Assembly: GCF_900167445.1 (NCBI RefSeq)
Contig: NZ_FUZT01000001.1
Coordinates: forward strand, 251,007 to 315,006
Direction: 5' to 3'
DNA: 64,000 bases
Source: Maledivibacter halophilus
GTDB taxonomy: Bacteria; Bacillota; Clostridia; Peptostreptococcales; Caminicellaceae
Positions 53,377-62,677 of the stretch are shown in pieces. The notes beneath the pieces were generated by a model. It searched no databases and had not been told where the DNA came from. It saw only the letters and a list, made by a program, of their open reading frames with translations. Numbering within the stretch: the first letter of the stretch is position 1; each line of letters begins with the position of its first letter. The translations under genes and the position numbers were made by a program.

Positions 53377-55731
53377 TTACAAAGTCTCAGATATGCTTTT
53401 TATAAAAACATTGACTAATTCTGGATCAAACTGAGTTCCAGAACATTTTCTTAGCTCTTCAATTGCTTCTATGTAAGAAATAGCTTTTCGATAGGATCGG
53501 TTATGGGTCATAACATCATAAGCATCAATAATTGATATGATTCTAGATAGTTTTGGTATTTTTTCTCCTTTAATACCTCGGGGATAACCATTTCCGTCCC
53601 ATCTTTCATGATGAGAAAGAATTGTATCTGCAATAAATCCAAGTTCAGGAGATGATTTTACTATGTGATAGCCTATCTCACAGTGCTTTTTCATTATTTC
53701 CCATTCTTCCTCCGTCAATGGACCATTTTTAGTAAGAATATAATCAGGAATTCCAATTTTCCCTATATCATGTAAGATTGCTATAAGAGACAGCTCGTCC
53801 ATTTCCCTATCAGTTAATTTTAGCTGTTTTCCTAAATGCAAAGCAAGTTCCTTCATACGTTTTCCATGTTCTTCTGTTTCGTTAGACCTTTCTCTTAGCA
53901 TTTTTTGAATAGACAATATTATTGAATTGCGAATACTTTTTCCTTCATTTAATTTATTTCTATACATTATATTTTCAGCTTTTTTTAGTATTTCATCTAT
54001 ATTTTCATGGATTTTTATTTTAGTGTCAGCTCCTATTGCTATACTAAGGTTTACAGGTTCAATACTATACTCTCTACAATTTTTCTTAATCTTAAGACAA
54101 AGCTTTGTTGCTTCTATTTTGTTTGTTTTTGGTAATAATATTGTAAATTCGTCACCTCCTATCCGTGCAATTGACTTATTTTCCTTACAAGAATTTTTAA
54201 GAACATTTGCTAATGTTTTTAATAGCTTATCACCTTCCTTATGACCAAAGGCATCATTAGTAAGTTTTAATCCGTTAACATCTATGATTATTATACTCAA
54301 AGGCAAATTGTCAAATGTATTTAGTCTCCTTAACTCTTCTTCAAAAAAAGCTCGGTTATACAGACCGGTTAATTTATCGTGATAGCTCAAATACTTTAAG
54401 TTTTCTAATGTATTTCTAAGTTCTGTCTCTACTTTTTTAAGATGGGAAATATCTCTTAAAATATGTATGTTTGATATATTTCCATTGGCATGAAAAAGAG
54501 GTGAAGTTAAAAGATGAAAAGTTGTTCCATCATATATGGTTATTTCATTTGAAATACACTGTGTACTATTATTAGTGTTTTCATTGAAAATAACTTTATT
54601 ACCTATAATAATTTCAAGAGGATTTTTACCAATTATATCTTTGCCAAACCTATGTATCATTGCAGGATTCGCATATTCTATAGTGAAGTCGCAGGAAGAA
54701 ATAAAAACTAAATCTTCAAGAGCTTCCATCATTGAGCGATATTTAGCTTCACTTTCTTTTAAGGATTCTTCTATGACTTTTTTATCCGATATATCACGTA
54801 TAATAGCTAAAATTTGATCATCTTTATTTAGTATAAGCCGTGCCTCATAATATTCTATATTATTAGTATTGGAAAGCTGATATTCAAAGACTTGTATTTC
54901 ATGGGTATTAATTATTTCTTGCATATAATGATTGATTATTTTTGCAGTATCTTCAGGTAAAACCTCATTAATCTTCTTACCAATGAAATTTGTAGAAGGA
55001 GTATATAAATTATTATCGTCTTTGACTTGATAATCTAAAAAAATGTTATCTTTGTTTAATATAAATAGCAAGTCAGGAATTGAAGATAATATATTATGTA
55101 GCTTTTTTTTACTATTCTTTAGATCATTTTCTATTTCACCAAAATATACTATTAATATACCTATAGCAGCAGCCAAGGATAAAACAGCACTTATTATATA
55201 TCCCCAGTGGGTAAACCAATTAGCTTTTATAAGGAAAGGATAATCCAATTTGTGAAGACCCCAAATAATAAAGATATAACCTATGAAATTGTAATAGTCG
55301 TGATTGTTAGAAATTTTTAAAAAAACAATTCCTACCCTCAAGTAAATCAATCCCATAAATGCAAATAAAGGAATGGTTAATAGGAGTTGAGGAAAATCAT
55401 ATATAACACCTAAAATAATCCAAATATTAATAATTCCAGAGGCTCTTAAATAAATTGAAGGTATTTTTTGCTTTAGAAAAATAAAAAGACCTATTATCAG
55501 TAATAAACCACTAAATAATGTGAAAACATAATATCCTATAACAAATATTTTTAATTTATAACCTAAACTAAAAAGTAACATGAAAAAAAATCTTAAGAAA
55601 TATAAAATCCAGCTAAGTGACCATATAAGTAGATAAGTATTTTTTTGTTTTTTATAAAGATACGTATATATTAATATGAGTACAGAAGTTCCATAAAGTG
55701 ATGAAATAATTGAAGGTATAAGCCATTCCAT
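53377..55731 (-). CDS. Membrane-bound GGDEF/HD-GYP cyclic-di-GMP protein with PAS domains
   Basis: This 784-residue signalling protein has about seven N-terminal membrane segments (1-205), two PAS domains (about 210-320 and 330-435), a GGDEF domain (about 440-595) with an intact 'ARIGGDEFTIL' active site, and a C-terminal HD-GYP domain (about 610-784) with 'HDIGKIGIPD', 'HHERWDGNGYP' and 'SRIISIIDAYDVMTHNRSYR'. It could both make and degrade cyclic di-GMP, the balance set by the sensory domains. It is monocistronic. Confidence 0.92.
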   Translation of the reverse strand: MEWLIPSIISSLYGTSVLILIYTYLYKKQKNTYLLIWSLSWILYFLRFFFMLLFSLGYKLKIFVIGYYVFTLFSGLLLIIGLFIFLKQKIPSIYLRASGIINIWIILGVIYDFPQLLLTIPLFAFMGLIYLRVGIVFLKISNNHDYYNFIGYIFIIWGLHKLDYPFLIKANWFTHWGYIISAVLSLAAAIGILIVYFGEIENDLKNSKKKLHNILSSIPDLLFILNKDNIFLDYQVKDDNNLYTPSTNFIGKKINEVLPEDTAKIINHYMQEIINTHEIQVFEYQLSNTNNIEYYEARLILNKDDQILAIIRDISDKKVIEESLKESEAKYRSMMEALEDLVFISSCDFTIEYANPAMIHRFGKDIIGKNPLEIIIGNKVIFNENTNNSTQCISNEITIYDGTTFHLLTSPLFHANGNISNIHILRDISHLKKVETELRNTLENLKYLSYHDKLTGLYNRAFFEEELRRLNTFDNLPLSIIIIDVNGLKLTNDAFGHKEGDKLLKTLANVLKNSCKENKSIARIGGDEFTILLPKTNKIEATKLCLKIKKNCREYSIEPVNLSIAIGADTKIKIHENIDEILKKAENIMYRNKLNEGKSIRNSIILSIQKMLRERSNETEEHGKRMKELALHLGKQLKLTDREMDELSLIAILHDIGKIGIPDYILTKNGPLTEEEWEIMKKHCEIGYHIVKSSPELGFIADTILSHHERWDGNGYPRGIKGEKIPKLSRIISIIDAYDVMTHNRSYRKAISYIEAIEELRKCSGTQFDPELVNVFIKSISETL

Positions 55732-55926
55732 ATTTTCAGCTCCAATAAAATTTTTATATTTTTTTATTATAGATAATTCTATGTTAACTTACAAAATCCT
55801 CTATAAAGTGACAAATTTTGCGTGATTATAGGTACATAAACTTTTATAAAATTATTTTAATTTATCTATCTTCTTAATATATCTATATATCCGTTGAAAT
55901 ATAGTAAAAAAAAATGTATAATTATA

Positions 55927-55946
55927 TGAAATCGATAACATGTTTC
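55927..55946. promoter_or_regulatory. Candidate LacI-type operator upstream of the repressor gene
   Basis: The 12-mer AATCGATAACAT (55930-55941) matches AACCGATCACAT at 57152-57163, before deoC, at 10 of 12 positions. It is flanked by GAAA...TTTC. It lies about 100 bases before the LacI gene. The region 55732-56045 otherwise holds only AT-rich promoter-like sequence. Confidence 0.4.
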
Positions 55947-56045
55947 AAATTGACTTAATTTGAAGTACAATGTTATATGGGTTTTTGTACATAGTGAAAC
56001 AAATTAAAGTTTTGTAGTGTTTCCCTATATTTAGGAGGATTTGGA

Positions 56046-57080
56046 ATGGCAGTTACAATAAATGATATTGCAAAGGCTGCAGGAGTATCAAGGACTACTG
56101 TTTCTAGAGTTTTAAATGATTCTGGATATGTAAAAAAAGAAACAAGGGAGAAAATTTTAAAATCAATACAGCAACTGAATTATACTCCAAGTGCTATAGC
56201 AAGAAGTTTATCCACAAATAAGACCAATACTATTGGGGTTATAATACCAGAAATAAATAACTCCTTTTTTGGTGAAATAATAAAAGGAATCAGCCAAGTG
56301 GCTGATGAGCATAACTTAAATCTAATACTTTTTAATACTGATGACAGTAAAGCAAAGGAACTTAAAGCCCTTAAGCTTCTTAAGGAACAAAGAATACAGG
56401 GGATTATGATTACACTAACATATCCTGAAGATGGGGTTAATAGTGAATATTTAAATACCCTTAAGAATTTAGATATTCCGGTTGTTTTAATAGATGGGCA
56501 TGTAGAATGTTCAAATTTTAGTGGAGTATTTATTGATCATAGTAAAGGCGCATATGATGGAACTATAGCCCTAATAAAGGAGGGGCATAAGAAAATAGCA
56601 ATAATTACTGGATCTATAAATTCCAGACCTGCAAAAAACAGATTAAATGGTTATAAAAAAGCATTAGCTGCGAATAATATTCCCATCAATGAAGAGTATA
56701 TATTCTATGGTGATTATAAACATGAAAATGCATATGAGATCACAAAGAAAATATTAGATATGAAGGATAGACCTACTGCTATATTTGCAATGAGCAATAT
56801 GATGGTTTTAGGATGCATGAAGGCTCTTTATGAAGAAAATATTGTTGTTCCCGATGACATGGCCATTATAGGCTTTGATAAAATAGAAGCATTAAATATA
56901 ATAGGTATGAATATTAGTTTTATAAATGGACCCACAATAGAAATGGGAAGAACTGGAATGAAGTTGCTTATAGATAATTTAAAAAATAAAAAGGAAACTA
57001 GAGAATTGAAAAGGATCACCCTTTTACCTGAGCTTGTTTTAAAGGGGTCAGAGAAATATATAGGAAAAAATAAAGTGTGA
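56046..57080 (+). CDS. LacI-family repressor of the deo genes
   Basis: This 344-residue regulator has the LacI helix-turn-helix at the N-terminus ('VTINDIAKAAGVSRTTVSRVLNDSGYV'), the hinge helix ('SAIARSLSTNKTNTIGVIIP') and a periplasmic-binding-protein-like effector domain (about 60-340). It precedes the deoC-cdd-pdp genes on the same strand and probably controls them in response to a nucleoside or sugar. AGGAGG precedes the ATG. Confidence 0.9.
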   Translation: MAVTINDIAKAAGVSRTTVSRVLNDSGYVKKETREKILKSIQQLNYTPSAIARSLSTNKTNTIGVIIPEINNSFFGEIIKGISQVADEHNLNLILFNTDDSKAKELKALKLLKEQRIQGIMITLTYPEDGVNSEYLNTLKNLDIPVVLIDGHVECSNFSGVFIDHSKGAYDGTIALIKEGHKKIAIITGSINSRPAKNRLNGYKKALAANNIPINEEYIFYGDYKHENAYEITKKILDMKDRPTAIFAMSNMMVLGCMKALYEENIVVPDDMAIIGFDKIEALNIIGMNISFINGPTIEMGRTGMKLLIDNLKNKKETRELKRITLLPELVLKGSEKYIGKNKV

Positions 57081-57151
57081 TTAATAAATTTTAAATATCG
57101 ATGCTATTTAATGTGAATTTGAATATTCACTTTTATGTTTTAACTATATGG

Positions 57152-57163
57152 AACCGATCACAT
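57152..57163. promoter_or_regulatory. Candidate LacI-type operator before deoC
   Basis: AACCGATCACAT lies 31 bases before the deoC start and resembles the 12-mer upstream of the LacI gene. The pair suggests autoregulation plus operon control. A weak hairpin (GTGAAT/ATTCAC, 57114-57131) between the genes may end the repressor transcript. Confidence 0.4.
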
Positions 57164-57194
57164 TATAAAACAATAGATAGAGGAGAGGATAGTT

Positions 57195-57863
57195 ATGAAA
57201 ATACAAAATTATATCGACCATACCTTATTAAAGCCTGAGGCAACAGAGGAGCAAGTAAAGAAAATATGTGATGAGGCTAAAGAATATGGTTTTGCTTCGG
57301 TATGTGTAAATTCTTATTATGCTTCATTAGTAAGAAAGGAGCTTAGAGGAACTGATGTAAAGACTTGCGTAGTTGTAGGATTTCCTCTAGGGGCTTCAGT
57401 AAAGGAAGCAAAAGCATTTGAGGCAAAAGAAGCCATTGAAAATGGTGCCCAGGAAATAGATATGGTAATAAATATTGGAGCTTTAAAAAGTAAGAAATAT
57501 GACTATGTAAAGGAAGATATTAAAGCTGTAGTCGATGCAGCTAATAAAAAGGCATTAGTCAAAGTAATAATAGAAACTTGTCTTTTAACCCAGGAAGAAA
57601 AAATAAAGGCATGTGAAATTTCCAAGGAAGCAGGGGCTGATTTTGTTAAGACTTCAACAGGCTTTTCAACTGGTGGAGCAACTGTAGAGGACATTAAACT
57701 AATGAGAAAAACTGTAGGACAGGATATGGGAGTTAAGGCTTCAGGTGGTGTTAGAACTATAGAAGATGCAAAGACTATGATTAATGCAGGAGCCAGTAGA
57801 ATAGGTGCCAGTTCTTCTGTGGCTATTGTTAAAGGATTAAAAAATTCAGGTTCAGGATATTAA
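57195..57863 (+). CDS. deoC: Deoxyribose-phosphate aldolase
   Basis: This 222-residue aldolase splits 2-deoxyribose 5-phosphate into acetaldehyde and glyceraldehyde 3-phosphate. The Schiff-base lysine is in '[13 protein letters not shown]' and the second lysine in 'VKASGGVRT'; '[10 protein letters not shown]' carries the catalytic aspartate. With cdd and pdp it forms a deoxynucleoside salvage pathway, which identifies this copy, rather than the one at 8784, as the nucleoside enzyme. Confidence 0.95.
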   Translation: MKIQNYIDHTLLKPEATEEQVKKICDEAKEYGFASVCVNSYYASLVRKELRGTDVKTCVVVGFPLGASVKEAKAFEAKEAIENGAQEIDMVINIGALKSKKYDYVKEDIKAVVDAANKKALVKVIIETCLLTQEEKIKACEISKEAGADFVKTSTGFSTGGATVEDIKLMRKTVGQDMGVKASGGVRTIEDAKTMINAGASRIGASSSVAIVKGLKNSGSGY

Positions 57864-57885
57864 ACATTAATAATAGGAGGTAATT

Positions 57886-58275
57886 ATGGATAAAAAATTA
57901 CTTATTAAAAAGGCTTTTGAGGCAAGAGAGAAAGCATATGTACCTTACTCGGGATATCATGTTGGAGCATGTGTTTTAACTGGCAGGGGAAAAACATATA
58001 CAGGCTGCAATATAGAATCTGCTTCCTATACACCAACTATTTGTGCAGAAAGAACGGCAATAGCTAAGGCTGTTTCTGAAGGCGAAAGGGATATTAAGGC
58101 TATAGCTATAACAGGAGATTCTGAGTGGACTTATCCATGTGGTGTTTGTAGACAGGTAATAAGAGAGTTTGGGAAAGATATATTGGTAATTATAGCAAAA
58201 TCCCAGGAGGAGTACAGAGAATATACCCTTGATGAATTGCTGCCTAATAGCTTTGGACCCGAGGATTTAGATTAA
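57886..58275 (+). CDS. cdd: Cytidine deaminase
   Basis: This 129-residue enzyme deaminates cytidine and deoxycytidine to uridine and deoxyuridine. The zinc site is visible as '[12 protein letters not shown]' and 'PCGVCRQVI'. Length fits the homotetrameric form. It lies 22 bases after deoC behind AGGAGG. Confidence 0.95.
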   Translation: MDKKLLIKKAFEAREKAYVPYSGYHVGACVLTGRGKTYTGCNIESASYTPTICAERTAIAKAVSEGERDIKAIAITGDSEWTYPCGVCRQVIREFGKDILVIIAKSQEEYREYTLDELLPNSFGPEDLD

Positions 58276-58298
58276 ATATACTGTCATGGGGTGAGAAA

Positions 58299-59645
58299 AT
58301 GAGGATATATGACATTATTATGAAAAAAAGAGATGGAGAAGAGCTTACCACTGAAGAGATTAATTATTTTATTGAAGGGTATACGGAGGAAAAAATTCCT
58401 GATTATCAGGTTTCAGCCCTTATGATGGCAATTTATTTTAAAAAAATGAACAAAAGGGAAACTGCTGACCTAACAAAGGCAATGGTCAATAGTGGAGAAA
58501 CCGTAGATTTATCAGAAATTAAAGGAATTAAGGTTGATAAGCATAGTACTGGTGGAGTTGGTGATACAACTACTTTAATACTTGGACCTATTGTTGCAGC
58601 TGCAGGAGTACCAGTTGCAAAAATGTCGGGAAGAGGATTGGGGCATACAGGAGGAACAATAGACAAATTAGAATCCTTTAAGGGATTTTCAGTAGATATG
58701 ACCATTAAAAAATTCATTGAAAATGTAAATAATATAAAAATAGCTATAGGTGGTCAAACGGCTAATTTAGCTCCAGCCGATAAAAAACTGTATTCTCTTC
58801 GGGATGTAACGGCAACCGTTGATAATATTTCATTAATAGCAGGAAGTATTATGAGTAAAAAAATTGCTTCGGGAGCAGATGCTATTGTATTAGATGTAAA
58901 AACAGGTAGTGGAGCGTTTATGAAGGAAGAAGCTAGTGCTTTTGAGCTTGCAAAGGAAATGGTTGATATAGGAAATAATGTGGGAAGAAATACTATAGCT
59001 GTAATCACAGATATGGATCAACCCTTGGGATATGCAGTTGGAAATGCTCTTGAAGTCAAGGAAGCAATAGATACTTTAAAGGGAGAAGGCCCTAAGGATT
59101 TAACTGAGCTCTGCTTGACTCTAGGATCCCATATGCTTGTTCTAGGTGGAAGAGCCAAAAACCCTGAGGAAGCTAGGGAAATTCTTGAGGATATTATTAA
59201 ATTCGGTAAGGGAATTGAAAAATTAAAAGAGCTTGTTAGTGCCCAGGGTGGAGACCCGTCCTTTGTAGATGATACAGCCCTATTTGAAGGTGCAGACATA
59301 GTAAAAAGTGTTACTGCTAAAGGAGAAGGCTTTATTAAAGGAATAAAAGCAGATGATATCGGAAAAGCAGCCCTTGTTCTTGGAGCAGGAAGAGAAACAA
59401 AGGAAAGTAAAATAGATTTATCCGTAGGAATTGTTCTACATAAAAAGATAGGAGATTTTGTAAAAAGCGGTGAGGCCATAGCAACTATTCATGCAAATGA
59501 TGGTGAAAAAGAAAGATTAGCTACTGAAATGGTTTTAAATGCTTATCAAATAACTTCAGAGAAAGTAAAGCCAAGAACATTAATTAAAGGGATTGTTACA
59601 AAGGAAGGTATAAAAAAGTTTTATAAAAATAATGATAGGGATTAA
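58299..59645 (+). CDS. pdp: Pyrimidine-nucleoside phosphorylase
   Basis: This 448-residue phosphorylase cleaves uridine and thymidine with phosphate. The family signature is seen in '[16 protein letters not shown]' and '[19 protein letters not shown]'. It supplies (deoxy)ribose 1-phosphate to the pathway. A phosphopentomutase gene, needed to link it to deoC, is not in the window. It is the last gene of the operon. Confidence 0.94.
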   Translation: MRIYDIIMKKRDGEELTTEEINYFIEGYTEEKIPDYQVSALMMAIYFKKMNKRETADLTKAMVNSGETVDLSEIKGIKVDKHSTGGVGDTTTLILGPIVAAAGVPVAKMSGRGLGHTGGTIDKLESFKGFSVDMTIKKFIENVNNIKIAIGGQTANLAPADKKLYSLRDVTATVDNISLIAGSIMSKKIASGADAIVLDVKTGSGAFMKEEASAFELAKEMVDIGNNVGRNTIAVITDMDQPLGYAVGNALEVKEAIDTLKGEGPKDLTELCLTLGSHMLVLGGRAKNPEEAREILEDIIKFGKGIEKLKELVSAQGGDPSFVDDTALFEGADIVKSVTAKGEGFIKGIKADDIGKAALVLGAGRETKESKIDLSVGIVLHKKIGDFVKSGEAIATIHANDGEKERLATEMVLNAYQITSEKVKPRTLIKGIVTKEGIKKFYKNNDRD

Positions 59646-59659
59646 ATAATTATGTAGAG

Positions 59660-59699
59660 GATGGGAAGACATTATTTTTAATGTTTTTCCATCTTTTTA
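59660..59699 (+). terminator. Terminator of the deoC-cdd-pdp operon
   Basis: GATGGGAAGACATT and AATGTTTTTCCATC pair around a short T-rich loop and are followed by TTTTT. Confidence 0.75.
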
Positions 59700-59700
59700 T

Positions 59701-59798
59701 ATGAGGAAATTCCATAATATAGATGATATGTCTGTGAAGATTTTAAAACTATATATAGTAGATGTTTTTTTCAGAAGGTGATTATGCAATTTGCTCAT
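59701..59798. repeat. MITE-like element, type A, copy 3 (internally deleted)
   Basis: The ends match copies at 18196 and 41836 (ATGAGGAAATTCCATAAT... and ...GATTATGCAATTTGCTCAT), but about 24 bases near the left end are missing. It lies immediately after the pdp terminator. Confidence 0.7.
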
Positions 59799-59963
59799 AT
59801 AATAAAAACCGATGAATAATTAGCTATAATAAATATATGAACAATTTGAATAATACCATAACAGAGTATATAATAAAAATAATTTATAAATTAAAAAAGT
59901 CATAGAAATATTGATATTTTGGGTATGCATAAATTGAATTTTGAGATATACAGGAGGCAGATG

Positions 59964-62675
59964 ATGATTGAAAACAAGTCAAAGCAAAGATTTTTTAGTG
60001 CTTTATCAGATGTATTCTTAGGAGAAGTAGGACAAAAAATAGAAGGTGATTCAGGTTATACTAATTTGATGGCAATAAGAAATGAATATTTTCAATATAT
60101 TGAGCCGATAATTCAGCAGAAAATAGAAGAAAAAATTCATGAATCCCAGAAGAATGAGCTCTATAATAAACTATTTACTTTTTTTGAAAGTTATCTGAAT
60201 GAAACTGGATGTCCCTTTTATTACAAAACCCAACTACATAAAAATCTGTACGAAAAAATCTATAGTGATAAAGAAGATACGACTCTATTTTGGAAAACTC
60301 AAAAATTGTATTATATAAAAAGTGAGAAGCTGTATACCTCCATGAAATTCGACATAAACGGAGTGAATTTTGAATTTGATGCTAGTGAAATGCAGCTTCA
60401 ACAGAATAATGAGAAGAAGAATATTATATTTATTTTATCAAAAATTGATAAAAAAAATGTTATCTTTAAAGTAAGATATAAAGATAATAATATAAAAAAA
60501 TTAGAAGAAATCTTAAAACTAAAAGGCTCCAAAAAAGTAAAAGAATACTTATTCAATAATATTAATACAATAGATAATTTTGATATAGATTTACGAAAAA
60601 ATTATTTGGATTTAAATTATTTTTCCAGTAAAACCAAATTTGAAAAGCTAATAAATGTATTCAATAAAAAAGAAGGATTACTTGTAAGGGTTATAATAGA
60701 GTTGGGATTGACGGATTTAAATAATATTGATGATTATATTAAAAAACAGAATATTAATATAGATATTAAAACTATAGAAAAAGCCATAAGAATTTATAAA
60801 AAGCAAAATGAAATTGATTTTTTTATCCATAGAAATGCTGAATCATTTCTTAGAGAACAATTTAATCTTTATTTGTACAATTATTTAATCAATGATAATT
60901 ATAGTGAATGGACAGAAGAAAGGATAGAAGAAATACGTAATATAAAGGATATTGCTTTTGAGGTAATTGAATATATATCTAAATTTGAAGATGAACTTAA
61001 GTCTATTTGGATAAAACCTAAATTTGTAAGAAAATCTAATTACGTGTTAACTCTAGGTAAATTGGAAAATAATATTGAGTTAGTTGAAAAAATTATTAAT
61101 TCAGAGGGCTTTGAAAAACAATATGAGGAATGGAAAGAACTGTATGAAAGAAAGCTTGATGAGTCTGGTAGAGAAATAAAAAAAGAATGGAAGGAATTTC
61201 AATTCGTAAATGGATTTGATAGAGACTCTATTATAGAAAATACTGAGCAAGTAAAAAAACTAAAAAATGAATTTAAACATTTACCCTTAGATACTAAATA
61301 TTTTAAGAATCTAGAAGAAGAAATCCTGGATAGTTTTGATAATTTGGATAAAGAAATAGATGGTATTTTAGTAAAAAGCGACAATTTTCAAGCATTAAAC
61401 ACTTTACTATTCAAGTATAAAGGAAAAGTTGATTTAATTTATATAGATCCACCTTTTAATACTGGTAGTGACTTTGATTATAAAGATGGTTATCAGGATA
61501 GTACCTGGCTGACATTAATGAGTAATAAACTTGAGCTTGCAAAGGATTATTTATCAGATAAAGGGAGCTTTTATCTACATTTAGATAAAAATGCCAATCA
61601 TTATGGCAAAATGCTGTTAAACCAACAATTGGACAACTGTGGATTTAAAAATGAGATAATATGGAAAAAGCTTAGTTCAACCAAGTCCCAAAGTACTTAT
61701 TTTAGTGATATAATCGATACAATATATCTATATGGCAAGGAAGAATGCATTTTTAATAAGGTATATGTTAAATCAAAAAATGATTATAAAACCTATAATA
61801 AAATTGAGGAAGAAACCGGAAGAAGATATGGGAGTTTTGATTTTACTCAATCGGGACAGGGCGAGGCTAGATATTTTGGCGATAGGGGCCTTTTATCACC
61901 ACCATCAGGTAAACATTGGATTTGGTCTCAGGAAAAAATTAATGAAGGATTAAAAAATAATAGAATTATTTTTACTTCAAATGGAACACCAAGGGTTAAA
62001 AGATATTTAGATGAAAAGAAGGGCAATGCTTTAGGCAATTTATGGAGCGATAATGATGTAAAGCCTTTATCTGCCAATGATTATGAGAATCTGGGGTTTA
62101 AAACACAAAAACCAGAGGCTTTATTAAAAAGAATTATAGAGGTATCTTCAAATAGAGAATCTCTAATAATGGATTTTTTTGCTGGGACAGGTACGACGAT
62201 CTCAGTGGCACATAAACTAAGAAGGAAGTGGATTGGAATTGAAATGGGAGAGCATTTTTACGATATAATAATTCCCAGATTAAAAAAGGTTTTAAGAGGA
62301 GATATATCAGGAATAAGCAAAGAAACCCGTTGGAATGGCGGTGGATTTTTCAAATACTATGAGCTTGAGCAATTTGAAGATACATTAAAACATAGTAAAT
62401 ATAATTCGGATGAAATTAAAAATCCTTTAATATTTTATAATAGCGAAAAGCTATTAGATGTTTTAAAAATTGAAGACAATGATGCCAGTATAGATTTCAG
62501 ATATTTATATGATGATGTTGATATTACTGAAACTATATCCAATTTAACCGGTAAAGAAATAAAGAAATATAGTTTCAATAAAATATTATTTGAAGATGGG
62601 AAAGATATCGATATTGATAATATTAAATGGGAAGATAACAAAAACCTAAAACCTCTATTTTGGTGGGGTGAATAA
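59964..62675 (+). CDS. Type III-like adenine-specific DNA methyltransferase (Mod)
   Basis: This 903-residue protein has a beta-class N6-adenine methyltransferase in its C-terminal half: the catalytic 'DPPFNTGSDFDY' motif near residue 495 precedes the SAM motif 'MDFFAGTGTTISVA' near 736. The first ~450 residues are an extra, lysine-rich region I cannot identify; usual type III Mod proteins are shorter. The start was placed at ATG 59964 because AGGAGG lies 6 bases upstream; earlier ATGs in frame lack a site. A helicase gene follows after two bases, so the pair forms a restriction-modification system. Confidence 0.85.
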   Translation: MIENKSKQRFFSALSDVFLGEVGQKIEGDSGYTNLMAIRNEYFQYIEPIIQQKIEEKIHESQKNELYNKLFTFFESYLNETGCPFYYKTQLHKNLYEKIYSDKEDTTLFWKTQKLYYIKSEKLYTSMKFDINGVNFEFDASEMQLQQNNEKKNIIFILSKIDKKNVIFKVRYKDNNIKKLEEILKLKGSKKVKEYLFNNINTIDNFDIDLRKNYLDLNYFSSKTKFEKLINVFNKKEGLLVRVIIELGLTDLNNIDDYIKKQNINIDIKTIEKAIRIYKKQNEIDFFIHRNAESFLREQFNLYLYNYLINDNYSEWTEERIEEIRNIKDIAFEVIEYISKFEDELKSIWIKPKFVRKSNYVLTLGKLENNIELVEKIINSEGFEKQYEEWKELYERKLDESGREIKKEWKEFQFVNGFDRDSIIENTEQVKKLKNEFKHLPLDTKYFKNLEEEILDSFDNLDKEIDGILVKSDNFQALNTLLFKYKGKVDLIYIDPPFNTGSDFDYKDGYQDSTWLTLMSNKLELAKDYLSDKGSFYLHLDKNANHYGKMLLNQQLDNCGFKNEIIWKKLSSTKSQSTYFSDIIDTIYLYGKEECIFNKVYVKSKNDYKTYNKIEEETGRRYGSFDFTQSGQGEARYFGDRGLLSPPSGKHWIWSQEKINEGLKNNRIIFTSNGTPRVKRYLDEKKGNALGNLWSDNDVKPLSANDYENLGFKTQKPEALLKRIIEVSSNRESLIMDFFAGTGTTISVAHKLRRKWIGIEMGEHFYDIIIPRLKKVLRGDISGISKETRWNGGGFFKYYELEQFEDTLKHSKYNSDEIKNPLIFYNSEKLLDVLKIEDNDASIDFRYLYDDVDITETISNLTGKEIKKYSFNKILFEDGKDIDIDNIKWEDNKNLKPLFWWGE

Positions 62676-62677
62676 TA

